The position numbers and the translations under genes were made by a program. Under the pieces are notes generated by a model that saw only the letters and a list, made by a program, of their open reading frames with translations, ran no database searches and was not told the origin of the DNA. 64,000 nucleotides of DNA from Forficula auricularia (lineage: Eukaryota; Arthropoda; Insecta; Dermaptera; Forficulidae), in NCBI GenBank assembly GCA_024734495.1, contig JALMQS010000895.1:62001-126000 (forward strand), read 5' to 3'. How positions within the stretch are numbered: the stretch's first letter is position 1; every line of letters begins with the position of its first letter. This document shows, in pieces, positions 24,220 through 34,798 of this stretch.

Positions 24220-25160
24220 ATGAAGTTCATTGAAACACTAAGATTGATTGATAAAAAGAAAAAATTGAGCGAAACCATGGCATTTCGCTCTACAAAAAAG
24301 CCCTAATAAGTGAACATCGAAAAAGTGATATTTTTCGAGATAATAACAAAGTTAAACCTGTTTGTTAGTTAGTCTGTGGGTTACTCACATTTTTCTGGAC
24401 GAGCCAGCTCAAAAACTAGTGGAAATATCAAAACCAAATTTCAAGTGTTTTGATGCAAAGACCTTATTAGATTTTGCGCGCATATCGAGCCAAAATTAAG
24501 GGGCGGAAGGGGAAGGGTGGGGGGTTAAAATTTTTCAATATCCATACGATACTGACCCCATGAAAAATAATATTTATAATTAAAAAAGCGTGATGATGAA
24601 GACCTATAGTCTCAAACAAATAAATAATGTATTCTTATACAGATATATAATTTAGATATATATGTGTGTATATGTTTATTTGCATCAAGCAGAGGACAAT
24701 CTCTTTGTTTCCCTTATGAATCAACAGCTCTGCTTCTCTCGGCAAAATAAAAAACTTTTCAAATAATATTTTCAAACTAAAAAAACAAGAAGAATTAAAA
24801 TATACTATAAAATGAACTCTATAATAAAGAAAAATAAGCTTTGGGGGGCCAAAATTAAGAAGGGGGGTCAAAAAATAAAATCTAGGCCATTTGATCAACT
24901 CAACCAAATTTTATATACATAATCAGTAGGCCCCTAGAAGTCTAAAAATGCAAATATTGACCGCCCAAAATGAGGGGGAGAGGGTGTTTGGTCAAAAATG
25001 AAAATCTATGCCCTTGTACCAAACTCAACCAAATTTTGTATACATAATCAATAGGCATTCCAGAAAAATGCAAAAACTAACCCTCCCCCAGACATGATTA
25101 TAAATAATTTTATTAAATATAAGTGAGGGTCCAGGGTGTATGGTAAAGTCAAGTGGATGG
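24220..25160 (+). repeat. Dispersed repeat family B
   Basis: Shares AAAATTGAGCGAAACCATGGC, GTGACATCGAAAAA-like blocks, TCAAAAACTAGTG.GAATATCAAAA and CAAAATGAGGGG-type G-rich segments with 28601-29320, 49895-50530 and 53265-53720. The segment around 24840-25080 is internally repeated (CAACTCAACCAAATTTTATATACATAATCA). Non-coding. Confidence 0.7.
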
Positions 25161-25339
25161 CCACATCAGAACGTGCCAATTTTTTAATTTGAAAATTTCT
25201 ATTGATAAAGGGAGAAATTCTCCCGAATCATTTGAGTTTGATTACAAGCTCGAAGATTGTTTTATAAACGATCTATATTTATTTTAATTATATAACATTC
25301 AATAATTTTTTTTCTATATGTATATATGTTTATTAGAAA

Positions 25340-25670
25340 ATCGTAAGATGGTGTCATTCTATTAAATCCGATGGACTGGAATATTTTTAATTATATGTCA
25401 GAGGGTTGTTTTTCACCCCTCGGGAATCGAACCCGAGTGCCAGTAACAGCAATCCGGGCTCACCTGCGGGATACGAACCTCTCCGACATATGTAAACGCG
25501 TAAAATATTTTACTCAAAGATTGTTATCTTAATTTGTAAAATTTCGCGATATAGTGATTCTAAATTTAAACATATAGCCATGCCATATAATTTAAATAAA
25601 GGTGGTTGAGTGTTTCGAATTTTGAAGAAATTCAAAATTCGAAGGGCAATGGAATGACTTTTCCTAATTT
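25340..25670 (-). repeat. tRNA-derived SINE (family S)
   Basis: On the minus strand a perfect TpsiC-arm, CTCGGG-TTCGATT-CCCGAG (25419-25437), forms a box B, preceded by GCCCGGATTGCTG and a second GGTTCGTATCC. The tail side contains TCTAAATTTAAACATATAGCCATG and AGGTGGTTGAGTG, shared with 31115-31385 and 48165-48430. An RTE-like insertion interrupts the region just after it. Confidence 0.72.
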
Positions 25671-25682
25671 AATATGAAAGAT

Positions 25683-26111
25683 GGAGCATAGCCATGTACG
25701 GGTGTGAAACCTGGACAATTGGAAAAGCGGAGAGAAAGAGATTGGAGGCTTTCGAAATGTGGTGCTACAGAAGAATGATGAATATCAAATGGATGGATAA
25801 AATTACAAATGAAGAAGTTCTTAGAAGAATCGGAGAAAAAGAACCTTGTGGAGGAGTCTGAGGAAGAGAAGAGGTCAGATGATGGGGCACACACTGAGAC
25901 ATGGGGACTGCTTAGGGATATCTTGGAGGGGGAGGTGGGAAAGAAAAGGGGAAGGGGAAGACCCAGATTAGAATATTTCAACCAAATAATTGGGGATATG
26001 GGATGCCAGACATTTAGAGAGGTCAAACAGCTGGCGGGGGACAGAGTCGAGTGGAGACGGATTGTTGCATCAAACCAGTCTTAGGACTGTATACTCGATG
26101 ACATGATGATG
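25683..26111 (+). pseudogene. 5'-truncated RTE-like LINE 3' end, 12-bp target duplication
   Basis: AATATGAAAGAT is duplicated at 25671-25682 and 26112-26123, defining the insertion. It encodes the last part of an RTE-like reverse-transcriptase polyprotein in two frames: first YGCETWTIGKAERKRLEAFE and MWCYRRMMNIKWMDK, then after a frameshift EGEVGKKRGRGRPRLEYF up to WRRIVASNQS. Only the thumb/C-terminal tail remains, without the endonuclease and the RT active site. It ends in an ATGATGATG tail, as RTE-type elements do. It is a dead copy. Confidence 0.85.
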
Positions 26112-26457
26112 AATATGAAAGATATTAATTTGCCGATGGTAATAGATTCAAATTTATAAGAAATCATAAGTTGGTGTCATCTATTAAATCCGATGGAATG
26201 GAATATTTTTAATTATATGTCAGAGGGGTTGTTTTACGCGTTTACATATGTCAGAGAGGTTCGTATCCCGCAGGTGAGCCAGATGGCCCGGATTGCTGTT
26301 ACTGGCACTCGGGTTCGATTCCCCGAGGGGGTGAAAACAACCCCTCTGACATATAATTAAAAATATTCCATTCCATCGGATTTAATAGATGACACCATCT
26401 TGCTGTTTTCTAGTAAATTTGAATCTATTACCATCGGCAAATTAATATCTTTCATAT
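26112..26457. repeat. Palindrome built on SINE family S
   Basis: AATATGAAAGATATTAATTT...CATCTATTAAATCCGATGG at the left is mirrored at the right (CCATCGGATTTAATAGATG...AAATTAATATCTTTCAT). The centre holds the SINE T-arm sequence CTCGGGTTCGATTCCCCGAG (26308-26327). Confidence 0.85.
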
Positions 26458-26805
26458 ATTGTTTATTATTAAGGGGGTTGTAACTTAATGTCAAATAAGT
26501 TAACCGTTTTACTTTTCCTAGAGAATTCAATATTCTCCTACCCCGAAAGTGTACTGAGTAATTTAAATAACTTGTATTTATTTGTATGGTCACTCAAGCA
26601 TGTTTAATCGCCCACCCCCTCTCTATTCGGACATGTACCAATTAACCGAAACGTAAATCAAACGATGCGCACATTCAAACAAAGAAAGATATAAAACGAG
26701 AGAAAAAAGAAGTTGTGTGTGTGTGTTTTCGAGGGTAGAGGGTGGAGAGAGCCAAGCAAGCAACCAACCACCCCTATCGACCAGGGGTAGTGCGCAGGCC
26801 CCGTG
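26458..26805. other. Upstream region of first exon B, no gene seen
   Basis: Composition shifts from AT-rich to balanced toward 26760-26930, as expected of a promoter-proximal region. GT microsatellite at 26715-26728. Confidence 0.5.
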
Positions 26806-26813
26806 TGACGTCA
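26806..26813. promoter_or_regulatory. Perfect CRE palindrome TGACGTCA
   Basis: The full 8-bp CREB/ATF site, within GTGTGACGTCACCGG, lies 16 bp upstream of an initiator-like element and about 120 bp before the exon B start codon. Confidence 0.6.
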
Positions 26814-26828
26814 CCGGCCTTTGCCCGT

Positions 26829-26859
26829 CAGTGTGCCTCTAGTGCTCTCGGTTGGATGT
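26829..26859 (+). promoter_or_regulatory. Putative initiator with DPE-like element (exon B promoter)
   Basis: TCAGTG at 26828-26833 resembles the arthropod initiator TCAGTY, with the last base off. GGATGT at 26854-26859 fits the DPE consensus RGWYVT, but sits about three bases nearer than the strict +28 spacing. Suggestive only. Confidence 0.35.
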
Positions 26860-26933
26860 CGTCACCGCGAGTGATGAGTGCCCTTGTACCCGCCTGATGA
26901 AGGAATCGCCGAAACAGACAGATTGAGAGCATC

Positions 26934-27024
26934 ATGCACGGGTATCCGGTGATGCAGGTGGTGGAGTATCGGCTGCCGCCGGACGCACACCACCCGCCAC
27001 CCTCGCTGCACCATCACCCCATCG
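26934..27024 (+). CDS. Alternative first coding exon B (short His/Pro-rich N terminus)
   Basis: ATG at 26934 (A at -3) follows an in-frame TGA at 26898-26900. The exon encodes 30 residues plus one base (MHGYPVMQVVEYRLPPDAHH, then a Pro/His-rich end) and stops at ATCG|GTAACC in phase 1, like exon A. Because of the upstream stop and the phase it cannot be an internal exon between A and the TM1 exon, so it must start a separate transcript. It has no signal peptide. The balanced upstream composition, a CRE and an initiator-like motif support a local promoter. Confidence 0.68.
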
Positions 27025-27179
27025 GTAACCCATCCAGTACACCCCCTAGACACCCCCTCTATTATTTGAATCCTCCAGGGGTGGGCTATAAGCTTTAAAA
27101 CTCTTTAACGTAGAGGTGGATCCAAACAAGGCCGAATCTGGGGATAGGCGATACGAGTGATAAAAAAAATACTTCTTTA

Positions 27180-27305
27180 CTCGAGGGGTGAACCGCGATT
27201 GGAATTAGGTGTACACCGTCTTTGGAATTGTCATCTATTGTCTTCTACTTGGAAATGGAAGAGGTAGTGGAAGTAGGTGTACACGATTTTAGGTCGCGAT
27301 TCACC
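27180..27305. mobile_element. Small MITE, family M
   Basis: The left end TCGAGGGGTGAACCGCGAT and right end GGTCGCGATTCACCC are inverted. Subterminal TAGGTGTACACC appears near both ends. Same family as 29325-29457, 52580-52745 and the expanded 51920-52545. Confidence 0.78.
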
Positions 27306-27616
27306 CTTCTACTTTACTATACCCAGGGTATTAGGGTGCTCCTTATTTTGGATATTTTCGGATATTTCCCATGTAGGAAGATGTTGAATTTCTTTACAGG
27401 GACGTTTTTTTCTTTACAAGGCATATAAGGAATCCTTCAACCTAGTTAGAGTATTTTTCATAAATAAAGGAAGATGTGGGTGTTAGAAGTGAAAGAGTTA
27501 GCATGGAATAGTCGAGGATATGAGTGGTTATGTCAAACCAGTCTTTAGGATTATAAACTTGATGATGATGATCTTTTTTTCAAATTTGAGCTCCTAAATT
27601 TCTTAAATTTGGATAT
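27306..27616. other. No gene; RTE-like tail fragment
   Basis: 27533-27570 (CAAACCAGTCTTTAGGATTATAAACTTGATGATGATGATC) repeats the 3' tail of the LINE at 25683-26111. It is probably a severely truncated insertion. Confidence 0.5.
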
Positions 27617-27874
27617 GTCTAATAGGATGGTTCTTATTTTGGGTATTTTTGAAAGTTTATATTTCCCGAGGGTCATATGGTTCGAAATAAATAAACAAAA
27701 AATATCCCCCAAATTTCAAATTTCTATCTCAATTTTAACCTAGTGTTTGCTACACAACGATTAAGTTTCTCATCTAAATCACATGGGGTTTTTGGCATGA
27801 AAATATCAATTTTTTAATTTTTTTTTTTTCACTTATGGAAAGTGGTGTAGGTTTTAGGTGAAACATGATGTTAA

Positions 27875-28124
27875 TTAATAGAGTAAAGGGTGTGTAGTTT
27901 CACAGTGAATGAAATAAAACTCAAAAGAGGTTTATACAAACTCAATATATTTCGGATTATTAGTCCATCATCAGGAGTTTACAAGTTAATACTAATAATA
28001 ATTGAACGAGTGGTCACCATTCTTGATCATGATGGACTAATAATCCGAAATATATTGAGTTTGTATAAACCTCTTTGAGTTTTATTTCATTCACTGTGAA
28101 ACTACACACCCTTTACTCTATTAA
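27875..28124. mobile_element. Inner fold-back 1, carries CTGATGA...GAAA motif
   Basis: The arms are near identical: GGGTGTGTAGTTTCACAGTG, and CAAACTCAATATATTTCGGA with its complement. On the minus strand, CTGATGA (27968-27974), a GGA...TCC stem and GAAA (27950-27953) are bracketed by AAACTC and GAGTTT, which could pair. Confidence 0.88.
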
Positions 28125-28430
28125 TCAATTTTTTATTCCGGCCAAAATAATGGTTAAAAAAATTTGAAACTATGTAGACTTTATCCTTATATAATCGCGC
28201 CCCTACAGTAATAATAGCTATCCTTCAGAATTTTTACAGACTTTTAGCTATTACAATTTTGGAGTTACTATCTAGATAAAATATGTTAGTATTAGTAAGT
28301 TATAGACTCCAAAATTATAATAGCTAAAAATCTGTAATAATTCTAATGGATAGCCTACTATTATAAGGATAAAGTCTAGAGAGTTTCAAATTTTTTGAAC
28401 CATCACTCTGGCCGGAATAAAAAATTGATC
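28124..28430. mobile_element. Inner fold-back 2
   Basis: ATCAATTTTTTATTCCGGCC at the left and GGCCGGAATAAAAAATTGAT at the right are inverted. The inner arms include GACTTTATCCTTATA and TTTTTAGCTATTA with their complements. Non-coding. Confidence 0.85.
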
Positions 28431-28600
28431 GTTCAATGCCAAAAACCCCATATTATTTAGATGGGAAACTTAATCGCTGTGTAGCACTAGGTTAAAATTG
28501 AGATAGAGACTTGAAACTTAGGGGATATTTCTTTTTATTTATTTAGAACCATATGAGCCCCTGTCAGCGTAAATATTAAAAAATAATGAGAACCCTACAG

Positions 28601-29320
28601 GGTATGGTCACGTATACAATCATGCATGAAAAAAGTGTTGTTGTTTTTTTGCTTCGTTTTTTCGAAATATCTCAAAAATGGCTCAAATTATTTTGATAAA
28701 AAAAAAATTGAGCGAAACCATAGCATTTCGGTCTATAAAAAACCCTTTAAAAGTCAACATCGAAAAAATTATATTTTATAAGATTGTAATTATTTTGTCA
28801 AAATATGTCTGTTAGTGTATGTTATCAAATTTTGTGTACGTTCTAGCTCAAAAACTAGAATGAATATTAAAAATAAAATATCATATGTAGTGTTTTTTTT
28901 GTATTGCGATTAAGAGCTGATTAGATTTTGGTTGGAATTGAACACAAAAATAACCGGGGAGGATATGTTAAAAAATTAAAAAATTGATTTCAAGCTGAAA
29001 ATAAAATAAACAAAATGGAATTTACTATAAAATAGTTCTATAATAAAAAAGAGATTCATTATTTGTTCGGTGGACCAAAATGAGAGGGGAGGGGGGGGGG
29101 GGTGTTCAAAAAAATATAAATTTTTATTTTAAAAAAGATAAGAGTAAATAGATATTTTATTTAATATGGATTTACTATGAGTTAAGGATACTGGGTCACT
29201 TATTTCACATTAAAATTTTTATTTTGATCGATTTGTACGAAATTTCGCCTATGCGCCCTATATGACTTTATGAGAATGACTAAAATATTAAATACATTTA
29301 AGAGGTGTATGGTAAAGTCG
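28601..29320 (+). repeat. Dispersed repeat family B copy
   Basis: Begins ACAGGGTATGGTCACGTA. Shares TTCGTTTTTTCGAAATATCTC, ATTGAGCGAAACCATAGC and CTCAAAAACTAGA with the other copies. G-run at 29086-29102. A lone arm of the palindrome at 41307-41468 is present at 29139-29215. Confidence 0.75.
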
Positions 29321-29324
29321 AGGG

Positions 29325-29457
29325 GTGAACCGCAATTCGAATTAGGTGTACACCGTCTTTGGAATTATTTGGAATTTATTAGATAATCTTCTACTTGGAA
29401 ATGAAAGTGAAAGTTGAAGTAGGTGTACACAATTTTAGATCGCAGTTCACCCCTCGG
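29325..29457. mobile_element. MITE family M copy
   Basis: The ends CGAGGGGTGAACCGCAATTC and AGATCGCAGTTCACCCCTCG are inverted. TAGGTGTACACC lies near each end. Confidence 0.82.
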
Positions 29458-29599
29458 GTAAAGTTATCTGGATGTTTATACTATAAATATCAGTTCATCC
29501 TCAATATTTTCTATTCTAATTCGTTTTTCGGCTAGATTTTGAGCAAAGCCCTTGGCACGCAAACGGTTAAATTACTTTTAATCACCGTATACTTTCGCA

Positions 29600-30720
29600 A
29601 GAACAATTCATTTATTTAAATCTATAATTAAGGATTACAAGGAAGGCAGTCCAAGGATAAATAAATAAATAATTCCTATAATAAAAAAAGAATTATTGGG
29701 AAAGTTTTTCTTATATACATTTAAACGAATGTTTCGGAGCATCTTCTTCTCTCTTTCTTCAGTATTTAAACAAATAAATAGGATCGGCCATCAATAATAT
29801 ATTTTATTTTTATTTTTTTATATACTTATATCTATTTACTCAAAGTGTCAATGAAGGAAGTTTGTAAGAATTATCCTTATTTTCTCCTTTTTATCTGTGC
29901 TCGTTAGTGTTGTATAGATATATAAATATACAGGGTGTTCCACAGATCTAGACGAGTGAAATTTAAAATATTTTTTATTTAAAAAACTATTCATTTTAGG
30001 TATAGGGAATATTTAATAAACTTCTATTGGATTTTTATGTAGAATTCAAAAATGCTAAAATTTATGCCATATTCCATTTGAAAAAATTGAGTATTAATAA
30101 CTTTTTGATTTTCAGAAATAAACGATTATTATTATGGTCATCCTGGATATAAAATTTGAATTTTTATGATTAAGTAAGATTCTTTACTGTCTACTCAAGA
30201 GTTCTGATTAATCAAATTAATTCTACAAAAAATAGTTTAATTATTATTAATTTTTAAAGATGAACGCTAAATTGGTAAATTTTACAAACTATCTAAAATA
30301 ACTCGAAATTATAAATTTGAGACATCGCGTGCATTATACAAAATCATCTTAGTTTTTAACACTTAATCTAATGATGCAAAAATATTTGGGGAGTTCTATT
30401 GAAAATAAGAAAGTTGATAGCGATTGCGGCAAAGCTGAAAGTGTGCAAAAGTTGTCAATAATTTATTTATAAAGAGCATATTCCAAAACATAAATATGTC
30501 AACGTTCAAATCATTCTCTCTCAACTCCTTCCATGAAAACTTTTAATGAACGAGTTCTGTATGGAACACCCTGTATATATATAAATATTATTCATGATCA
30601 ATCCTATTTAATTGTTATAGACCCTGAAGAAGGAGGAAAGATCCTCCGAAACGTCGATTCAAAAGTGTAAAAGGAAAAATTTCAAATACATTTTCTTTCA
30701 TTAGGAAGCATCATTTTAAT
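29600..30720. repeat. Dispersed repeat with hammerhead-like motifs, split by a MITE
   Basis: 29600-29930 and 30576-30720 share CTTCTTC..CAGT, TCAATGAAGGAAG and TCTCCTTTTT..GTGCTCGTT blocks with 8577-9240 and 63270-63500. Motifs: minus strand near 29735-29771, plus strand 30624-30652 (CTGAAGA-A-GGAGG...CCTCC-GAAAC). Confidence 0.65.
29931..30573. mobile_element. Tc1/mariner-type MITE (CAGGGTGTTCC ends)
   Basis: CAGGGTGTTCCACAGA and TCTGTATGGAACACCCTG are terminal inverted repeats, flanked by TA at 29929-29930 and 30574-30575. The 643-bp interior is AT-rich and non-coding. It is inserted in the repeat described at 29600-30720. Confidence 0.85.
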
Positions 30721-31114
30721 TAATTTTATTCTGTACTAGATGAAGGAGGAGGTATCAGCCAAAGATTGAATCACTGGGTTCAATAAAACACCTTTAATAA
30801 GACGTTTCGGCCTGAATTTTATTTGGCCATCTTCAGTCAGGAGTTATACACAAAATGCGGTACACATATGTGATCGAACCAAGCCTTGTCAAAAATATAA
30901 ATTTTTTTAGCTCCATGTGAATTTATAACGTGCCTGGACCCAAAAGTTTCAGAATGAAAGTCAATTTTATAATAATAATAATTTTATTCTTACATCACTG
31001 TCCGGCTCCGAGGAAGAAACTTGCCTACTTAACGTTTTATATTTTATATATAATACAGAAATATTGGATTTTTAAGACAATTTCATCTTAAATAGAATTG
31101 TGAACTCTTATATA
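30721..31114. other. No gene; hammerhead-like motif present
   Basis: On the minus strand 30804-30836 reads CTGAAGA-T-GGCC, a 12-nt loop, GGCC-GAAAC. The remainder is unremarkable intron. Confidence 0.5.
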
Positions 31115-31385
31115 TTCAAATTAGAAAAGTAATTCCATTGCAAAATACGAAACACTCAACCACCTTTATTTAAATTAAATAGCATGGCTATATATGTTTA
31201 AATTTAGATTTATTAAACCGCAAAATTGTACAAATGAAAATTTAAATCTTTAAGTGTAATATATGGCCCGGATTGCTAATTTTGCTACTCGGATTCGATT
31301 CCCGAAGGGGGCGAAAACAACCCTTCTGACATATGATTAAAAATAATTCATTTTATATAGTATCTAGTAGATGGCAGCCTCTCGT
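31115..31385 (+). repeat. SINE family S copy, inverted relative to 25340-25670
   Basis: Shares CACTCAACCACCTTTATTTAAA, TAGCATGGCTATAT and GGCCCGGATTGCT. A degraded T-arm, CTCGGATTCGATTCCCGAAG, lies near 31286. Confidence 0.75.
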
Positions 31386-31439
31386 GATTTCCTTTGAGAA
31401 TACCAGTCTATTTAAAAACACATTCCTATATATTGGACC

Positions 31440-33060
31440 AAAAATTGGGGAAGATTATAAATCTTAACCCGTTGTCTGATTAGGACCAAATTTTGCACAG
31501 GTAGCCTTAAAGGTATAATGAAACAAACTTGTTGGTTTAACATAAAAAGAGTGAGTGATTTATTTATTAGAATTAAGAAGAAATTAGAACATACAGTAGA
31601 TGGCGTTAGTGAGATATTTTGATAATTTCAACATCCCCACTCAAAATATCTCTTACACAAACATATTACTTCTCACACCTTAACAATACCTAATGCATTC
31701 ATGAACTTATAATGTTTAATCCGCTGGCATATCTGTTGTACATAAATAGTCAACTACAACAATCTTATTGTTTATAATTTCTCTACAATAATGATACCTA
31801 ACTTCAATATGTTTGGTTCTTTTATGAAAAACTGTATTCATTAATAATTTATGTGCACTTTGATTATCATTATATAAAACAACTTAGTATGTTTTTTTAG
31901 TAATTCCAAATTGTAAGTTTCTTAAATACACTGCTTCTTTGCATGCCTCTGAAATTGTTACATATTCTGCTTCTGCGCTGGAAAGAGCAATGCATCTTTG
32001 TTTACTACAACTCAAAGATATAATGGATCCTGACAATATAAAACAAAAACCTGCATAATAGTCAAGAGCTGGTGACACTTTTGGAGTACGGATTTGACCC
32101 AACTATAAATAATGCGTAATAGTACCGTCTATGATAGTTGTACAAGGAATGGCCAGTCTGGCTGGCCTAAGCAGGTGGACCAGGTACTGCGCATGGTGTG
32201 AGTGCGGTAAAAAATACATATGTGTTAAAAAAATATTTTTGACCCACAATGAAATTATAAAAATTATAATTTATAGTCAATTATAAACATAATATATTCA
32301 CCCCAGACCATTTGAGTGGTGGGACGTGGAACCAGACCACCCCAAAGTGTATTTTACAACATGCAAAAAAATAGCATCAAATATTTTTTTCATGTTGTAA
32401 AAACTACACTTGGGGTTGGTCTCAGTTTCACTCCCACCACTCACATGGTCTAGAGTGTAATATATTATGTTATAATTGACTATAAATTATAATTTTTTAT
32501 AATTTCATTTTGGGTCAAAATATTTTTAAACACATATGTACACACCGACTCACACCATGCGCATGTACCTGGTCCAGCTAGGCCGAGACTGGCCATTCCT
32601 TGTGCAACTATCAGAGACAGTCTGCTGTGCGCATTATTTATGGTTGGGTCAAATCCATACTCAAAATGTGTCATAGCTCTTGGACTATAAGATCTTCTAT
32701 CATTAAGATCGTTAGCATATACATAACCTTCCATATTAATATTTTGATTTTTACAATATTTCAAACCCAAATTACTAGTTTAAATACTTTAGTATTCTTT
32801 TTGCATAAATCCAGTGTACTTCATTATGGCAATTGTTAAATTGATTAAGATTTGACAATCAATATGCTATATCAGGTCTCGTGACTCTTTAGCATACACC
32901 AGACAGGCAATAAGTTGTTGATATGGATTTTGACTTGTAATAACATCTATCGTTTTAATATTTAATTTTGACTCCATTGGAGTATTAGCCGTCTTACATT
33001 CTAACATATTAAACCTGCTTAACAATTGATCAATATACTTCTCTTGACTCAGAGTATGGA
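31440..33060 (-). pseudogene. Ty1/copia retrotransposon remnant: end of RT, RNase H and start of the 3' LTR
   Basis: Minus-strand sequence reads through the end of a copia polyprotein. Near 33050-32880 it gives LLSRFNMLECKTANTPMESK and NPYQQLIACLVYAKESRD; near 32770-32690 GLKYCKNQNINMEGYVYAND and LNDRRSYS. After an insertion it resumes at 32056 with GFCFILSGSIISLSCSKQ and SSAEAEYVTISEACKEAVYL (RNase H). It finishes near 31730 with HYCREIINNKIVVVDYLCTT. A purine tract, GAGTGGGGA, and TGTTGAAATTATC (31622-31636) mark the 3' LTR start. Integrase, gag and most of RT are absent, and several stops are present. It would have copied an RNA genome and degraded the RNA strand of the hybrid; it is dead. 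Confidence 0.85.
32057..32689. mobile_element. Fold-back element inserted in the copia RNase H region
   Basis: Two ~300-bp arms are inverted around about 32373. Examples are CAAGGAATGGCCAGTCT at 32144 against its complement at 32583, and TTGACTATAAATTATAA inverted near 32260 and 32475. It splits the copia frame between DRRSYS and GFCFILSG, which are adjacent in an intact element. Confidence 0.88.
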
Positions 33061-34063
33061 GACTTTAGGGAACTATTAATGTAAAAATTGCTGATATAAA
33101 GAGAGGTATGTTAGAATACTCTCCCACCCCCGAAATGTTGAGGTAGAAATTGAAGTTTTTCAGGATATAAATAAACAAACGCTCAATAAAAATTTCATTA
33201 ACATAAGATAAAATAATTTTATTAGACCCATTAGCCCTCTTCGAATTTTACGATGATGTTTTTTTTTACATATTACAACAAATCATGATGATTATTACAA
33301 TTCTTAAGTTATAAAATAAAGAAAACTTAACTATACATAGTATTAGGTTGGTGCATAATTATCACCTGTTTATATTGGCACGTTTTTCATTAGTGATAAT
33401 TGTAGCTGATTATTTTTTTTTTAATAAAAGTATTCTTCTCTATTTCTTTAAGAAATTGAATCTCGAAAATCATATTCATATTAGTCATAGTATGCTGTAC
33501 CACTACGGTTTGCTAAGAATGAATATTTATAAAATGACAAATATGCAAAGTTAATTTGTTTGAGCCCTGAGGAAGTCAACAAAGTTGACGAAACATTGGC
33601 ATAAAAGAAAAAATAATTGCAAAAGCTATTGCCCTTATTTCCCTACAACAACTTATTAATTTAATCGATGGACATAATTAATAAAAATAAAAAAAAGATA
33701 TATATAAAATTAATGTTTTATCTGTGGTGGTGAGGGTGGGGGTTCGAGGGGGGGGTTCAAGGGGCGAGAACCCCCAGGGCCTTGAAACTAGTTTGCCTAC
33801 TAAAAGAATTATTTTGACATCTGAGAGAGCATATCTCCTACTCCTAAGAGTTTATCCATACTCCCCTAACCCCTCGGTGGCCAAACCTTGGCTGAAATTT
33901 TTACTGGTTTTAGGCAGGTGTATGATAAAGCCATATGACATTTTTTTTTATTATTCTTAATAATACTCTAAAATTAACAAATACATGTGCATTTATATTA
34001 ATAATAATAATAGATCGAGGTCGAGGTAATGAGTAATGGATGGATGTCCTGTGTGTGTTGCAG
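33061..34063. other. Intron; solo mariner-like end and a hammerhead-like motif
   Basis: 33343-33361 reads TTAGGTTGGTGCATAATTA, close to a mariner terminal repeat, but no partner end is nearby. 33567-33594 holds CTGAGGA-A-GTCAAC-AAA-GTTGAC-GAAAC. A G-rich run lies at 33724-33790. Not coding. Confidence 0.5.
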
Positions 34064-34233
34064 GTGTACGTCGTTCCTGTTGGCTCCGGAAGTATGTGTT
34101 CTTGTGCACTGCCTGCGGGGGGGTGGCCGCCCTCCTAGGGGCCCTCTTCCTCACTGTATATCTTATCTTGAGATCCTACACCTCCTCGCTGCATTACTTC
34201 GAGACGGTGCCCACCTATGTACCTGCAGCCATG
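34064..34233 (+). CDS. Exon with TM1 and start of TM2 (first shared exon)
   Basis: Acceptor TGTGTGTTGCAG|GTGTAC and donor GCCATG|GTAACA. One base carried from either first exon plus GT gives Gly114; residues 114-170 follow. RRSCWLRK is a positively charged cytosolic flank. YVFLCTACGGVAALLGALFL through LIL149 is TM1. SYTSSLHYFETVPT is a short non-cytosolic loop. YVPAAM170 starts TM2, which continues in the next exon. The exon is GC-rich against AT-rich surroundings, a sign of selection. It resembles the first hairpin of ENTREP/FAM189 and TMEM255-type tetraspans. The exon itself is near certain. Confidence 0.85.
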
Positions 34234-34798
34234 GTAACAACAACCACCCTGGATATACCTACATTACACCTAATTTATGAAATTGCCTATTTTTTGGAAA
34301 TAGGCTACTTTTTGAAGAATTCATGAGTTATGCTTGCCCATTTATTTTGGATTAAGAAATGTCATTTACCGAATCTCTCCAATGTTTTATGAATAATTTT
34401 TTTGGGTTTCGTACAAAAGCAATACGAGATTCTATTGATGTCGCCAAAATAATGTCTCTTTGTATGTCTGAATAGGGTAAAAACTTCGAAATTTAGAAGT
34501 TATAAGGTCAGGTGGGGTAACTGGGCCAGCTTCTTTTGTTTTCCCAAGGATAGTACTCCATATTTTTGGCTATAACTAGCTAAGCTTCCTCACAATTATT
34601 ACAATATTAATTGAAAGATGAAATTTTCTTCAAATATTCATGATACTTTCAACTTTTGATTATTCAAAATTTTGGAATTATCTTAAGTTGAATGTAAAGT
34701 TTTGCGGTTGGCCCAGTTAAACGCGTTGTGGGGTAATTGGACCAGCCCAGCTTATTTGCTGTTTTTTTAATTTTTAACATCTTTTGAGCAGTTGTATA

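Larger units (their letters stand above)
27617..28600. repeat. Fold-back element containing two further fold-backs
   Basis: Outer arms: CATATGGTTCGAAATAAATAAAC...TTTTAACCTAGTG at 27677-27750 mirrored by CACTAGGTTAAAA...TTTATTTAGAACCATATG at 28485-28555. Inside, 27875-28124 and 28124-28430 are independent palindromes with their own ends (TAGAGTAAAGGGTGTGTAG and ATCAATTTTTTATTCCGGCC). Confidence 0.85.

Noticed and set aside
34029..34280. Alternative frame across the TM1 exon
   Set aside because: It ignores the clear acceptor at 34063 and donor at 34234; only the frame starting GVRRSCW fits both first exons and the next exon.
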